The notes under the pieces: model-generated | Told to the model about the DNA's origin: nothing | What the model saw: the letters and a program-made list of their open reading frames with translations, nothing else | The model's database searches: none | DNA from: Croceimicrobium hydrocarbonivorans | GTDB taxonomy: Bacteria; Bacteroidota; Bacteroidia; Flavobacteriales; Schleiferiaceae | Direction: 5' to 3' | NCBI RefSeq assembly: GCF_014524565.1 | Contig: NZ_CP060139.1 | Coordinates: 2,921,501-2,985,500 of the forward strand | Length of the DNA: 64,000 nt | Part shown: piece after piece, positions 36,798 through 45,518 of the stretch | Numbering within the stretch: position 1 is the first letter of the stretch | Layout: each line of letters begins with the position of its first letter | Program-made: the position numbers and the translations under genes

Positions 36798-37844
36798 ATG
36801 AAGATCACCAAAACCAAGCAGTCCCGAATAAACGATGTGGACTTTTCAAATCTGGTATTTGGGACTCAGTTTAGCGATCACATGTTGATTGCTGAATACA
36901 GCAATGGGTCCTGGTCAGAGCCGGAGATCAAACCTTATGGTCCACTGAGTTTTACCCCAGCCATGCATACTTTGCACTACGGTCAGGCAATCTTCGAAGG
37001 GCAGAAAGCCTATTATATGGAAGATGGTAAGATCGGGATTTTCCGTCCAGAGGCCAATGCCAAGCGATTGAATCATTCTGCTCGCCGTATGTTTATGCCC
37101 GAGCTTCCGGAGGATTTATTCATGGAAGGGATTCAAGCCTTGGTGGATTTAGATCGCCAGTGGGTGCCTAAAGCTGAGAACCACTCTTTATACTTGCGTC
37201 CTTTTATGTTCGGTAGCTCCGAATTTGTAGCCGCTCGTCCTTCCGAGAAATACATCTTCTGTATTATCTGTTCACCTGTTGGTCCTTATTATTCTGGGGA
37301 TGTGAAGGTGAAAGTAGAAGAAACCTTTACCCGTAGCGCCAGTGGCGGGGTGGGTTCTACCAAGTGTGCTGGAAATTATGGAGGTGCATTTTTTGCCACC
37401 GATCAAGCTCGTAAAGAAGGCTATACTCAGGTTATTTGGACCGATCATGCCAATCATGAATTGGTAGAAGAAAGTGGTACCATGAATGTGGCCTTTATTA
37501 TTGATGATACATTTATCACTCCTCCCTTAAGCGACCGTATCCTGGCCGGTATTACCCGCGATAGCATCCTTACCTTATTGCGCGATCGTGGTATAGTGAA
37601 GGTGGAAGAGCGTCCGGTTAAAGTGGAAGAGGTAGTGAATGCCGCTAAAGAAGGTCGTTTGCAAGAAGCCTTTGGTATGGGAACGGCCGCTGTAATCAGC
37701 CCCATTACTTCAATCGGTTTCCGTGGAACAGACTATGCAATTGCAACGCCACAAGATGGTTATGCGATGCGTATCAAAAAGGAACTTACCGATCTCCGTA
37801 GTGGAGCGGCTGAAGATCCTTATGGATGGATGCTGAAGTTCTAA
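36798..37844 (+). CDS. ilvE: Branched-chain amino acid aminotransferase
   Basis: A class IV PLP aminotransferase that interconverts leucine, isoleucine and valine with their keto acids. The 348-residue product has GPLSFTPAMHTLHYGQAIFEG, LYLRPFMFGS, the PLP-lysine region GSTKCAGNYGGAFFA, LVEESGTMNVAFI and the C-terminal GTAAVISPI. Length and motifs suit the long IlvE type of Bacteroidota. It is a single gene followed by a terminator. Confidence 0.96.
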   Translation: MKITKTKQSRINDVDFSNLVFGTQFSDHMLIAEYSNGSWSEPEIKPYGPLSFTPAMHTLHYGQAIFEGQKAYYMEDGKIGIFRPEANAKRLNHSARRMFMPELPEDLFMEGIQALVDLDRQWVPKAENHSLYLRPFMFGSSEFVAARPSEKYIFCIICSPVGPYYSGDVKVKVEETFTRSASGGVGSTKCAGNYGGAFFATDQARKEGYTQVIWTDHANHELVEESGTMNVAFIIDDTFITPPLSDRILAGITRDSILTLLRDRGIVKVEERPVKVEEVVNAAKEGRLQEAFGMGTAAVISPITSIGFRGTDYAIATPQDGYAMRIKKELTDLRSGAAEDPYGWMLKF

Positions 37845-37854
37845 GGATAGATTT

Positions 37855-37876
37855 AGACGATAGACAATAGACTTTA
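37855..37876. repeat. Short degenerate AGAC-GATAG repeat after ilvE
   Basis: Between the ilvE stop and its terminator lies a run of near-identical words, AGACGATAG, AGACAATAG and AGACTTTAG, each starting eight bases after the last. The word AGACGATAG returns twice at 38737-38745 and 38758-38766 in the large non-coding tract, so both places hold the same repeat family. No coding or folding role is evident. Confidence 0.6.
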
Positions 37877-37883
37877 GATATTA

Positions 37884-37908
37884 GAGGCCTCCGAAAGGGG
37901 GCCTTTTT
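37884..37908 (+). terminator. Rho-independent terminator of ilvE
   Basis: GGCCTCC and GGGGGCC pair (one T-G wobble) around a GAAA tetraloop and are followed by five T. It lies about 40 bases after the ilvE stop. Confidence 0.9.
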
Positions 37909-37983
37909 CTTGTAGATAGTATTAGGCCCGATGTTAATTACTTCTGTTAAACTGATTATTTTCACAGCCTTAAAACCTAGGCC

Positions 37984-38619
37984 ATGAATTTTTACCTTAT
38001 AAAAATTGTTTTTTTTGGAATAGCCATCTTCGTCTATTTCTGGAGAAGGGAACAGGCACGGGAAGCCAAGGAGCGTCAATCATTTTATTTTAACCCCGAT
38101 CCAAATTCTATCCTACGCCTGCTTCCGGTAGAAAATCGAATGGACTTAAAGGAGGAGTTTCGCCAGCTGCATTTAAACTCTGGTAAAGGTTCTAAGCCTT
38201 ATTTAAGCGAAGCGGGTTTTCGATTTCCTGAGCCTAGCCATCCAATTTTGGATCGAAAAATAACAAAGGATAGTCTGTCGAAAGTTTTAGGTCAAGCTAA
38301 TTTGCCAGTGCGGTTCGAATGCTCTACTGGCGATCAAGCAGGGGATTTTATGCTTAAAAAGAGCCATGGCTATGGATGGAACGGCCAGGGCATCTGTTTT
38401 ACTTTTAATAAAGAAAACCTGGTTAACGAAATTTGGATTGCTGGAGACTTGGCTTCTGTTTATCCTAAAATGAAGCCTGTCTTATTGGATTTGGGTAAGA
38501 AATGGAATTTGTTGCTGGCAGATTCTAAGCGGCAGAAAACCATTAGTCTCAGTAATGAAGATGCTCTGGATGAATATTACTTCCGTGAGGAAGAAGAAGT
38601 TCGGAGTAGAATGAGTTAG
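37984..38619 (+). CDS. Small membrane-anchored protein of unknown function
   Basis: I do not recognise this 211-residue protein. It starts with one hydrophobic segment (YLIKIVFFGIAIFVYFW) followed by a basic stretch, which suggests a cytoplasmic C-terminal part. The rest is soluble, mixed alpha/beta, with GYGWNGQGICFTFNKENLVNEIWIAG as two halves of a possible beta hairpin. Codon use looks like that of neighbours. No close partner gene: ilvE upstream is separated by a terminator and the repeat tract follows downstream. Confidence 0.65.
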   Translation: MNFYLIKIVFFGIAIFVYFWRREQAREAKERQSFYFNPDPNSILRLLPVENRMDLKEEFRQLHLNSGKGSKPYLSEAGFRFPEPSHPILDRKITKDSLSKVLGQANLPVRFECSTGDQAGDFMLKKSHGYGWNGQGICFTFNKENLVNEIWIAGDLASVYPKMKPVLLDLGKKWNLLLADSKRQKTISLSNEDALDEYYFREEEEVRSRMS

Positions 38620-38696
38620 GATGTTTAGGTGAAATTTGAACCAGAGGTCAATTAAAGTGCCTTTGTATTTTCAAGCCTGCCGGGAGATTAAGAAGA

Positions 38697-39140
38697 GTAA
38701 TTGGTAGATTGTAGTTGGTCGTTGGTAGATTGTTTGAGACGATAGTATATAGACTATAGACGATAGAATTGATCGAAACAGTAGCTAGTCGTTGGTTAGA
38801 CGGAGGATAAAAGATGTTTTTCATCCATTTATAAGGAGTTGTGAATCTAACCGCAAAGAAGCAAAGTTTCGCAAAGTTTCGCAAAGTATCTCACTAATAA
38901 CCGATAGGCCTCTGCGACCCTCTGTGCTCTCTGATTCTCGAGCGAAGCGGGCGGTGAGGCTAACCGCAAAGACGCCAAGAAGCACCTGCCTGCCGGTAGG
39001 CTGGAAGGTCCGCAAAGCCTCTCTCATTATTTAACAATGAAACTTCCTGCCCTACAATTGGTCTCTGTGCACCTCCGCGTCCTTTGTGCCTCGAGCGAAG
39101 CGGGCGGTGAAGTAAGTAGCGAAGCGGTAAAAACCGCAAA
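38697..39140. repeat. Non-coding tract of degenerate interspersed repeats
   Basis: The gene-free stretch 38620-39194 holds several repeat types. TTGGTAGATTGT occurs at 38701-38712 and 38722-38733. AGACGATAG occurs twice at 38737-38766. A ten-base unit GCAAAGTTTC is repeated in tandem at 38861-38890, the third copy with one change. A 21-base string containing CGAGCGAAGCGGGCGG occurs exactly at 38937-38957 and 39090-39110. A near-palindrome (CCTGCCTGCC / GGTAGGCTGG) lies at 38985-39004. CCGCAAA or CGCAAAG words recur throughout. Short frames on both strands read these words and are not believable genes. Similar word families are known to litter Bacteroidota intergenic regions, but their origin is not clear. 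Confidence 0.8.
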
Positions 39141-39141
39141 C

Positions 39142-39173
39142 AAAAAAAAAGCCCCCTTATCCAGGAGGCTTTC
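39142..39173 (-). terminator. Rho-independent terminator of metK
   Basis: On the minus strand AAAGCCTCCT and GGGGGCTTT pair around a short loop (with wobble) and are followed by a run of nine T (A run at 39142-39150). It lies 22 bases after the metK stop. Confidence 0.88.
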
Positions 39174-39194
39174 TCATATTATAACCATTCAGTC

Positions 39195-40487
39195 CTAAAG
39201 TCCGAAGGCTTCTTTAACATCCGCTACCCGGTCTAGTTTTTCCCAGGTAAAGAGTTCTACTTCCATTTCCTTGCTTTCGGTGCCAATTCCATCCGGACGT
39301 TCGAAAGTCATTTTTACGGTCTCATTCTTACGTCCCATGTGGCCATAGGCAGCAGAGGCCGAATAAATAGGATTACGCAGCTTTAGGTTTTTCTCGATCA
39401 AACCTGGACGCAGGTCAAAGAGTTCAATCACCTTAGCGGCAATCTGACCGTCATTCAAATCAACTTTTGCACTGCCATAGGTGTCTACAAAAACACCCAT
39501 CGGTTCTACTACACCAATGGCGTAGGATACCTGCACTAAAATTTGATCGGCAACACCAGCAGCTACCAAGTTCTTGGCAATATGACGCGCAGCATAAGCA
39601 GCACTGCGGTCTACCTTACTGGGATCTTTACCGCTAAATGCACCACCGCCGTGAGCACCCTTACCTCCGTAGGTGTCTACGATAATCTTACGTCCGGTAA
39701 GACCCGTGTCGCCATGTGGTCCGCCAATTACGAATTTACCGGTAGGGTTAATATGGTATTTAATATCCTCACCAAACAAAGCTTGCAATTCGGGGCTAAG
39801 CTGAGCTTTTACTTTAGGGATAAGGATAGAGATAATGTCTTCACGAATTTTATTCAGCATTTGGATGTCGGCATCCTCCTGACTAAGACCATTGCCCGCT
39901 TTTACAAAATCGTCGTGTTGGGTAGATACCACAATGGCATCAATGCGTTGAGGTTTGTGGTCATCATCGTATTCGATGGTTACCTGAGCCTTTGCATCTG
40001 GACGGAGGTAGGCGATTTCACTGGCATCGCGACGAAGGTCGGCCAGGGTTTGTAAAATGCGATGACTTAAATCCAATGCCAAAGGCATGTAGTTTTCAGT
40101 TTCATTGGTGGCGTAACCGAACATCATACCCTGATCTCCTGCACCTTGCTCTTCAATATTGCCACGGTCAACGCCTTGGTTAATATCCTGACTTTGCTCG
40201 TGAATAGCCGACAGGATACCACAAGAATTACCCTCGAACATGTATTCGCTTTTGGTGTAACCAATTTTGTTGATCACATTACGGGCAATCTGCTGGAGGT
40301 CGAGATAGGTTTGGGATTTTACCTCACCCGCCAAAACAACCTGGCCGGTAGTAACCAAAGTTTCACAGGCTACTTTAGAGTTAGGATCAAAAGCCAAGAA
40401 ATGATCCAGGATGGAATCAGAAATCTGATCAGCAATTTTATCGGGATGTCCTTCAGAAACGGACTCTGAGGTGAATAAGTAAGACAT
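39195..40487 (-). CDS. metK: S-adenosylmethionine synthetase
   Basis: MetK makes S-adenosylmethionine from methionine and ATP. The 430-residue product has [18 protein letters not shown] at the start, [12 protein letters not shown], the glycine-rich loop [25 protein letters not shown] in two conserved halves, and [16 protein letters not shown]. It is about 45 residues longer than E. coli MetK owing to small insertions, normal for Flavobacteriia. Its product is the ligand of the riboswitch found 1.2 kb away upstream of the metH-metF operon. Confidence 0.98.
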   Translation of the reverse strand: MSYLFTSESVSEGHPDKIADQISDSILDHFLAFDPNSKVACETLVTTGQVVLAGEVKSQTYLDLQQIARNVINKIGYTKSEYMFEGNSCGILSAIHEQSQDINQGVDRGNIEEQGAGDQGMMFGYATNETENYMPLALDLSHRILQTLADLRRDASEIAYLRPDAKAQVTIEYDDDHKPQRIDAIVVSTQHDDFVKAGNGLSQEDADIQMLNKIREDIISILIPKVKAQLSPELQALFGEDIKYHINPTGKFVIGGPHGDTGLTGRKIIVDTYGGKGAHGGGAFSGKDPSKVDRSAAYAARHIAKNLVAAGVADQILVQVSYAIGVVEPMGVFVDTYGSAKVDLNDGQIAAKVIELFDLRPGLIEKNLKLRNPIYSASAAYGHMGRKNETVKMTFERPDGIGTESKEMEVELFTWEKLDRVADVKEAFGL

Positions 40488-40604
40488 ATGCTTCTTTAAA
40501 AAGGTTAGAAGAGGAGAGATTAAAGAAGGCCACTGCTTAAAACTTAAACTGTTTTAGCATTTTTTAAGGTGGTCGCAATCAGCCAAATTTCTCCACTAAG
40601 GCGG

Positions 40605-40612
40605 CAAATGTA
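40605..40612 (-). promoter_or_regulatory. Candidate -7 box of metK
   Basis: The minus strand reads TACATTTG, an exact TAnnTTTG match and the same octamer as the one before the SAM riboswitch. No TTTG lies 17-23 bases upstream; instead that region holds an inverted repeat (40622-40638). The predicted leader is about 110 bases. It contains GGCTGATT and GCTAAAA words but no complete SAM aptamer that I can fold. Confidence 0.5.
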
Positions 40613-40621
40613 GAAAATTTT

Positions 40622-40638
40622 CCTCCTGATTTAGGAGG
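40622..40638. promoter_or_regulatory. Inverted repeat in the metK promoter region
   Basis: CCTCCT at 40622-40627 and AGGAGG at 40633-40638 form a perfect six-base inverted repeat with a five-base spacer. It falls where the -33 element of metK should be and so is a candidate operator. It could also be a chance repeat. Confidence 0.3.
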
Positions 40639-40698
40639 CGCAATTCAATTTTCATGGCATCGACTTTGCATGGATCGTTTTAGGCAAAATTCTCTGCT

Positions 40699-41670
40699 AT
40701 GCGATTCTTGTTCAGCTCTATTTTAATTCTTTTAATCAGCCTCTTTGCTGGTGCTTGCCGAAATTATCAGGCCACCCTCGCGCCTCCCACCAATGCTTTG
40801 GTAAGTCCCCCATATCCCTCAGCTGAGACGATTCTCAAATTAGGAGAATCTCCGGAACGGGCTATCGTAGTAGGGATGCGAGAAGGTTATCAATCAAAAG
40901 AAGTGCCCTGGTCGGAATTAAAGCGTTTGGCTGCCAAGCGCAACTACGATGGTTTAGTAATTATGGACCATCATATCATCCAAACGGAGGAAACCAAAGA
41001 TGCAGGCCCTAATGTTTTGGATGTGATTCTGCTGGCTACGGATACCAGTTATGTTTACGAGCCGAACTACAAGACTTATACTTACGAGAAGCATCAATTG
41101 GAATACCTGCCTTTTATCTATCTGGATCGGATGGAGGAGCGGGATTATTTGGATTGGATAGAGATAGAAGTGCAAGACGCATCCGGCGAAAGCAGCAACT
41201 TCGAAATTCATTTCAATTGGCAAGGTCAAATTGATAGTTTACCCTATTTAAATCAAGAGGATCAATTGGCCCTGCTGGTGCAACCTTGGTTTTTTCTGGA
41301 GCAGATGGGAGAGGCCTGGTTGGAAGATCAAAGTCAGAACTGGTTGAATATGCCCTATCGTCGTTATCAAGGAGCATTTGGTCTCATACAATATTCGCCC
41401 ATGGATTATGGGCAGCAATATCGTTTTTGGATTGGGAAATCGCATTGGGATTTACAATTAGCACAAAATTCAAAAGGACGTTGGCAACTTCAGTCTATTA
41501 AGCATGGTAAGCAATGGCAGCCGATTATACAATCCGATTTTTTGGATCGCACCTTAAGGCAGGAATGGCAAGGCCCAAATGGAACGGCATATCGCTATCG
41601 TTATCATTATAAAAAGGCGCGTCAAATACCCAAGGAATGGATCATTCGTCCCAAAGATTTGCAACAGTAA
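40699..41670 (+). CDS. Lipoprotein of unknown function
   Basis: I do not recognise this 323-residue protein. It has a lipoprotein signal (FSSILILLISLFAGACRN, lipid cysteine about residue 20) and then a globular part rich in aromatic residues: EVPWSELKRLAAKRNYDGLVIMD, a tyrosine-rich stretch with YEPNYKTYTYEKHQLEY, and a tryptophan-rich end. It is divergent from metK. Its last codons contain the -33 TTTG of the promoter for the riboswitch operon. Confidence 0.7.
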   Translation: MRFLFSSILILLISLFAGACRNYQATLAPPTNALVSPPYPSAETILKLGESPERAIVVGMREGYQSKEVPWSELKRLAAKRNYDGLVIMDHHIIQTEETKDAGPNVLDVILLATDTSYVYEPNYKTYTYEKHQLEYLPFIYLDRMEERDYLDWIEIEVQDASGESSNFEIHFNWQGQIDSLPYLNQEDQLALLVQPWFFLEQMGEAWLEDQSQNWLNMPYRRYQGAFGLIQYSPMDYGQQYRFWIGKSHWDLQLAQNSKGRWQLQSIKHGKQWQPIIQSDFLDRTLRQEWQGPNGTAYRYRYHYKKARQIPKEWIIRPKDLQQ

Positions 41671-41689
41671 ATTCTGGCGATTACATTTG
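41658..41689 (+). promoter_or_regulatory. Bacteroidota-type promoter of the metH-metF operon
   Basis: TTTG at 41658-41661, a 20-base spacer and TACATTTG at 41682-41689 match the consensus exactly. The predicted start near 41696 is two bases before the first paired base of the SAM-I aptamer, so promoter and riboswitch fit together precisely. The -33 element lies inside the end of the preceding gene. Confidence 0.85.
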
Positions 41690-41697
41690 CTGCCGTA

Positions 41698-41798
41698 CTT
41701 ATCCAGAAAGACGGAGGGATTGGGCCCTGTGATGTCTTAGCAACCCCTTAGGGCGGGTGCTACTTCCCACCTCAGCAATTTGCGGAGGAAAGATGAGA
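41698..41798 (+). ncRNA. SAM-I (S-box) riboswitch
   Basis: The segment carries the S-box core in order: P1 CTTATC (41698-41703), CAGAAAGACGGAGGGA, a GGGCCC loop, GTGATGTC, TAGCAACCCC, GGGTGCTACTTCC and GGAGGAAAGATGAG, where GATGAG (41792-41797) closes P1. The GGAGGGA...GATG kink-turn, the GCAACC and the GGTGCTA-TTCC blocks are the most conserved parts of the family. It lies ahead of a split metH and metF, the expected targets. No terminator lies between the aptamer and the first ATG, so control may be at translation. Confidence 0.95.
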
Positions 41799-41862
41799 GG
41801 CGTTTCTAAACAAACAATTCCACAACATTCGGGCTTTCGGGATAGGTGATAGTAAAAGAACT

Positions 41863-42870
41863 ATGACCAAAGACGATATTTTTAAGATTCTTGAGGAGCG
41901 CATTTTGGTGCTGGATGGTGCGATGGGCACGATGATTCAGCGGCATAAATTGCAAGAAGCGGATTACCGTGGCGAGCGCTTTAAAGACTATCCCTATGAT
42001 TTGAAAGGGAATAATGATCTCCTCAGTCTAACTCAAGCCGAAATTATTAAGGATATACACCGGGCTTATCTAGCGGCGGGAGCGGATATTATTGAAACCA
42101 ATACCTTCAATAGTACGCGTGTTTCCATGGCCGATTACCATATGGAGGATTTGGTGCCGGAGATTAATGAAGCCGCTGCACGATTGGCGCGGGAGGCCGC
42201 CGATGAATTTACGGCCAGGGAACCACATAAACCTCGCTTAGTAGCTGGCTCCATGGGGCCTACTAATAAAACCACCAGTCTAAGTCCGGATGTGAATAAT
42301 CCCGGGTTTAGAGCGATTGACTTCGATACTTTGGCTCGCGATTATCGTGAACAGGCTGAGGCTTTAATTCGTGGAGGGGTAGATATTTTATTGGTGGAAA
42401 CAGTATTTGATACCCTTAATGCCAAGGCCGCCCTTTTTGCTTTGGAAGAACTCTTTGAAGATTTGGGAAAGGAATATCCAATTATGGTTTCCGGGACGAT
42501 TACCGATGCATCGGGACGAACTTTATCCGGCCAAACCACCGAAGCTTTTTTAACCAGCCTAAGTCATGTTCCCTTGATGTCAATTGGACTGAATTGTGCT
42601 TTAGGCGCGGATCAATTACGGCCTTATGTCCAAATTTTGGATCGTAATTCACCTTTCCCGGTATCGGCGCATCCCAATGCAGGCTTGCCCAATGCCTTTG
42701 GAGAATATGATCAGGGGCCCGAAGAAATGAAAGTTTTGCTGCAAGTATATCTGGAACAGAATTTACTCAATGTGGTGGGTGGATGTTGCGGAACTAACCC
42801 GGAGCATATTCAGGCGATTGCTGAATTGGTAAAGAATTTCGAACCCCGAAAAATTCAGCATCAGCTATGA
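41863..42870 (+). CDS. metH: Methionine synthase, homocysteine-binding half
   Basis: This is the first half of a cobalamin-dependent methionine synthase encoded by two genes. The 335-residue product is a complete homocysteine methyltransferase barrel with [36 protein letters not shown] and the zinc cysteines Cys245 (GLNCALG) and Cys308/Cys309 (GGCCGTN). It stops before the pterin domain; the second gene begins within its last codon (ATGA overlap). A SAM-I riboswitch precedes it. The split is between natural domains, so it is not a frameshift remnant. Confidence 0.95.
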   Translation: MTKDDIFKILEERILVLDGAMGTMIQRHKLQEADYRGERFKDYPYDLKGNNDLLSLTQAEIIKDIHRAYLAAGADIIETNTFNSTRVSMADYHMEDLVPEINEAAARLAREAADEFTAREPHKPRLVAGSMGPTNKTTSLSPDVNNPGFRAIDFDTLARDYREQAEALIRGGVDILLVETVFDTLNAKAALFALEELFEDLGKEYPIMVSGTITDASGRTLSGQTTEAFLTSLSHVPLMSIGLNCALGADQLRPYVQILDRNSPFPVSAHPNAGLPNAFGEYDQGPEEMKVLLQVYLEQNLLNVVGGCCGTNPEHIQAIAELVKNFEPRKIQHQL

Positions 42871-45518
42871 GATTGTCAGGATTAGAACCTTTATCGATAT
42901 CGCCAGCCTCCAATTTTGTGAATGTTGGAGAACGGACCAATGTTACCGGATCGCGGAAATTCTTGCGACTCATTAAGGAAGATCTCTATGATGAAGCCTT
43001 GGAAGTAGCTCGGGATCAGGTAGAGGGCGGAGCGCAGATTTTGGATGTTAATATGGATGAGGGCATGCTTGATGGCAAGGAAGCCATGGTCAAGTTCCTT
43101 CATTTAATTGCGGCAGAGCCAGATATTGCTCGTATTCCTATTATGATTGACTCCTCAAAATGGGAGATCATTGAGGCGGGTTTAAAATGCGTGCAAGGCA
43201 AATCGGTGGTGAACTCCATCAGCCTTAAAGGCGGAGAAGCAGAGTTTATTCGCCAGGCCAAATTGGTACGTCGCTATGGGGCGGCGGTAATAGTAATGGC
43301 CTTCGATGAAAAAGGTCAGGCTGATACCTATCAACGTCGTATTGAAATTTGCGAGCGCTCCTATCGCATATTAGTAGATCGGGTAAAATTCCCAGCGGAG
43401 GATATCATCTTCGACCCTAATATTTTTCCGGTAGCAACCGGCATTGAGGAACATCGAAAAAATGCATTGGACTTCTTCCAGGCTACGCAATGGATCAAGG
43501 AAAACCTGCCCGGTGCCAAGGTAAGTGGCGGTGTAAGTAATGTTTCTTTCAGCTTTCGCGGAAATCAATTGGTGCGCGAAGCCATGCATGCCGCCTTTCT
43601 TTACCATGGTATACAGCATGGAATGGACATGGGCATTGTAAACCCCAGTATGTTGGAGGTATATGAGGAGGTGCCCAAAGACCTAATGGAAAGGGTGGAG
43701 GATGTGTTGCTCGATCGCCGGGATGATGCCACGGAACGATTGCTGGATTTTGCGGAAACCGTAAAAGGCGAAGCTCGCAGCAAGGAAAAGGATTTAGCTT
43801 GGCGCGATGCTCCGGTGGCTAAACGGATTGAGCACGCCCTGGTAAAAGGGATTGTTGATTTTATTGAAGCGGATGTAGAAGAAGCGCGTCCCAATTTCGA
43901 TCGGGTATTAGGCTTAATCGAAGGCCCTTTAATGGATGGGATGAATGTGGTTGGTGATCTCTTCGGATCAGGAAAAATGTTTCTGCCACAGGTAGTGAAG
44001 TCGGCACGAGTAATGAAAAAAGCCGTGGCTTATCTCGAACCTTATTTGGAAGCGGAGAAAGCAGCGAATGCGGATCAGTCTAAACGTGGTAAAATCTTAA
44101 TGGCCACAGTGAAGGGCGATGTGCATGATATCGGTAAGAACATTGTAGGGGTGGTTTTAGCCTGTAATAACTTTGATATTATCGACCTGGGGGTAATGGT
44201 TCCCCTGCATGAAATTATCGAAAAGGCCAAAGCGGAAGAGGTGGATTTAATTGGGCTAAGCGGATTGATTACCCCTTCTTTGGATGAGATGATTGAGGTG
44301 GCCAAGGAGATGGAACGCCAATCTTTGGATATCCCTTTGATGATTGGTGGCGCAACAACTTCTCGTGCTCATACTGCCGTGAAGATTGTACCCGAATATT
44401 CCAATATTGTAGTGCATGTAAATGATGCCAGTCGCAGTGTGCCCATTGCACAGAGCCTTACCCGAAAAAGTAGCAGAGAAGTGCTGGGTGCTCAATTGAA
44501 AGCCGAATACGCCAAGGTTCGGGAAGGCTATTTGAATCGTGCAAAGGAGCGTAATCTTTTAAGTATTGCCGAGGCCAGAGCTAATCATCTCAAACTGGAA
44601 TTTAGTGCAGATACCATTTATAAATCGGCGAAGTTAGGTCGACAAGCGGCCTTGACCTTTGATTTGGCAGTACTGCGTGAGTATATTGATTGGACCCCAT
44701 TTTTTCAGACCTGGCAATTGCATGGTAAATACCCTCGAATATTAGAAGATGAGTTGGTAGGTGCCGAAGCGCAAAAGCTCTTTGCCGATGCTCAAGCCAT
44801 GTTGGATCAGATCATCAGCGAAAGCTGGATTGAAGCCAAAGGGGTTTTTGGAATTTGGGAAGCGAAGCGCAAAGGGGCTGATGATATTCAGCTCTATGAG
44901 AATGGACAGGAAAAGGCCTTGCTGCTTAGCTTGCGCCAGCAAAGTTTAAAAGCAAAGGGAGCCTCCAATATGGCTTTGGCCGATTTTGTAGCGGAAGATC
45001 GAAGGGATTATGTGGGAGCCTTTGCCGTTTGTGCGGGTCTGGGAATTGAAAGCAAGCTGGCAGAATTCAAGGAGAATCACGATGATTATTCTTCCATTTT
45101 ATTGAAAGCATTGGCCGATCGTCTGGCCGAAGCAGCAGCTGAGTATTTACATCGTGAAGTACGGATAAAGCATTGGGGCTATGCTAAAGAGGAAGCCTTA
45201 AATAATGATGAATTAATTGCCGAGAAATATCAAGGCATTCGTCCGGCGCCAGGCTACCCTGCATGCCCAGATCACTTAGAGAAAAACACCCTCTTCGAAA
45301 TATTGGAGGCCGAAGAAATAGGCATGAGCTTAACCGAGAGTTTGGCCATGAATCCGGCGGCCAGCGTATCGGGCTATTATTTCGCCCATCCAGAAGCGCG
45401 CTATTTTGGTTTAGGCAAGCTTGATCAGGATCAGGTGGTGGATTATGCCCGGAGAAGAGGAATTAGCCAAGAGGAAGCCGAAAAATGGCTGCGTCCTAAT
45501 TTGAATTACAACTTATGA
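42867..45518 (+). CDS. metH: Methionine synthase, folate-, B12- and SAM-binding part
   Basis: The 883-residue product supplies the remaining three modules of MetH. The pterin-binding barrel has [16 protein letters not shown] near residue 20 and [13 protein letters not shown]. The cap and B12 domain have the lower ligand His420 in [15 protein letters not shown] and [14 protein letters not shown]. The C-terminal reactivation domain has the SAM loop [12 protein letters not shown] at about residue 792. All key residues are present. It overlaps its neighbours by four bases on both sides, so the three-gene operon is translationally coupled. Confidence 0.95.
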   Translation: MRLSGLEPLSISPASNFVNVGERTNVTGSRKFLRLIKEDLYDEALEVARDQVEGGAQILDVNMDEGMLDGKEAMVKFLHLIAAEPDIARIPIMIDSSKWEIIEAGLKCVQGKSVVNSISLKGGEAEFIRQAKLVRRYGAAVIVMAFDEKGQADTYQRRIEICERSYRILVDRVKFPAEDIIFDPNIFPVATGIEEHRKNALDFFQATQWIKENLPGAKVSGGVSNVSFSFRGNQLVREAMHAAFLYHGIQHGMDMGIVNPSMLEVYEEVPKDLMERVEDVLLDRRDDATERLLDFAETVKGEARSKEKDLAWRDAPVAKRIEHALVKGIVDFIEADVEEARPNFDRVLGLIEGPLMDGMNVVGDLFGSGKMFLPQVVKSARVMKKAVAYLEPYLEAEKAANADQSKRGKILMATVKGDVHDIGKNIVGVVLACNNFDIIDLGVMVPLHEIIEKAKAEEVDLIGLSGLITPSLDEMIEVAKEMERQSLDIPLMIGGATTSRAHTAVKIVPEYSNIVVHVNDASRSVPIAQSLTRKSSREVLGAQLKAEYAKVREGYLNRAKERNLLSIAEARANHLKLEFSADTIYKSAKLGRQAALTFDLAVLREYIDWTPFFQTWQLHGKYPRILEDELVGAEAQKLFADAQAMLDQIISESWIEAKGVFGIWEAKRKGADDIQLYENGQEKALLLSLRQQSLKAKGASNMALADFVAEDRRDYVGAFAVCAGLGIESKLAEFKENHDDYSSILLKALADRLAEAAAEYLHREVRIKHWGYAKEEALNNDELIAEKYQGIRPAPGYPACPDHLEKNTLFEILEAEEIGMSLTESLAMNPAASVSGYYFAHPEARYFGLGKLDQDQVVDYARRRGISQEEAEKWLRPNLNYNL

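Noticed and set aside
38853-38890. Tandem GCAAAGTTTC copies as a possible CRISPR fragment.
   Set aside because: Unit length is ten bases without spacers, and no cas genes are in the window.
38648-39034. Three overlapping short frames on both strands of the repeat tract (for example 38792-39034 plus and 38821-39027 minus).
   Set aside because: They translate the repeat words themselves, for example RNFAKLCFFAVR-like strings from CGCAAAG repeats. They lack starts with context, are open on both strands at once and match the type of spurious protein seen with these repeats.
40488-40604. A SAM-II-like riboswitch in the metK leader (minus-strand words GGCTGATT and GCTAAAA).
   Set aside because: The P1 helix that should close the aptamer cannot be formed, because no complement to the bases before CTGATT follows. 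The spacing of the two words is also wrong.
41863-45518. Split metH as a sequencing frameshift.
   Set aside because: The break lies exactly between two folded modules, with an ATGA overlap like the one between metH and metF, so a real two-gene arrangement is far more likely.
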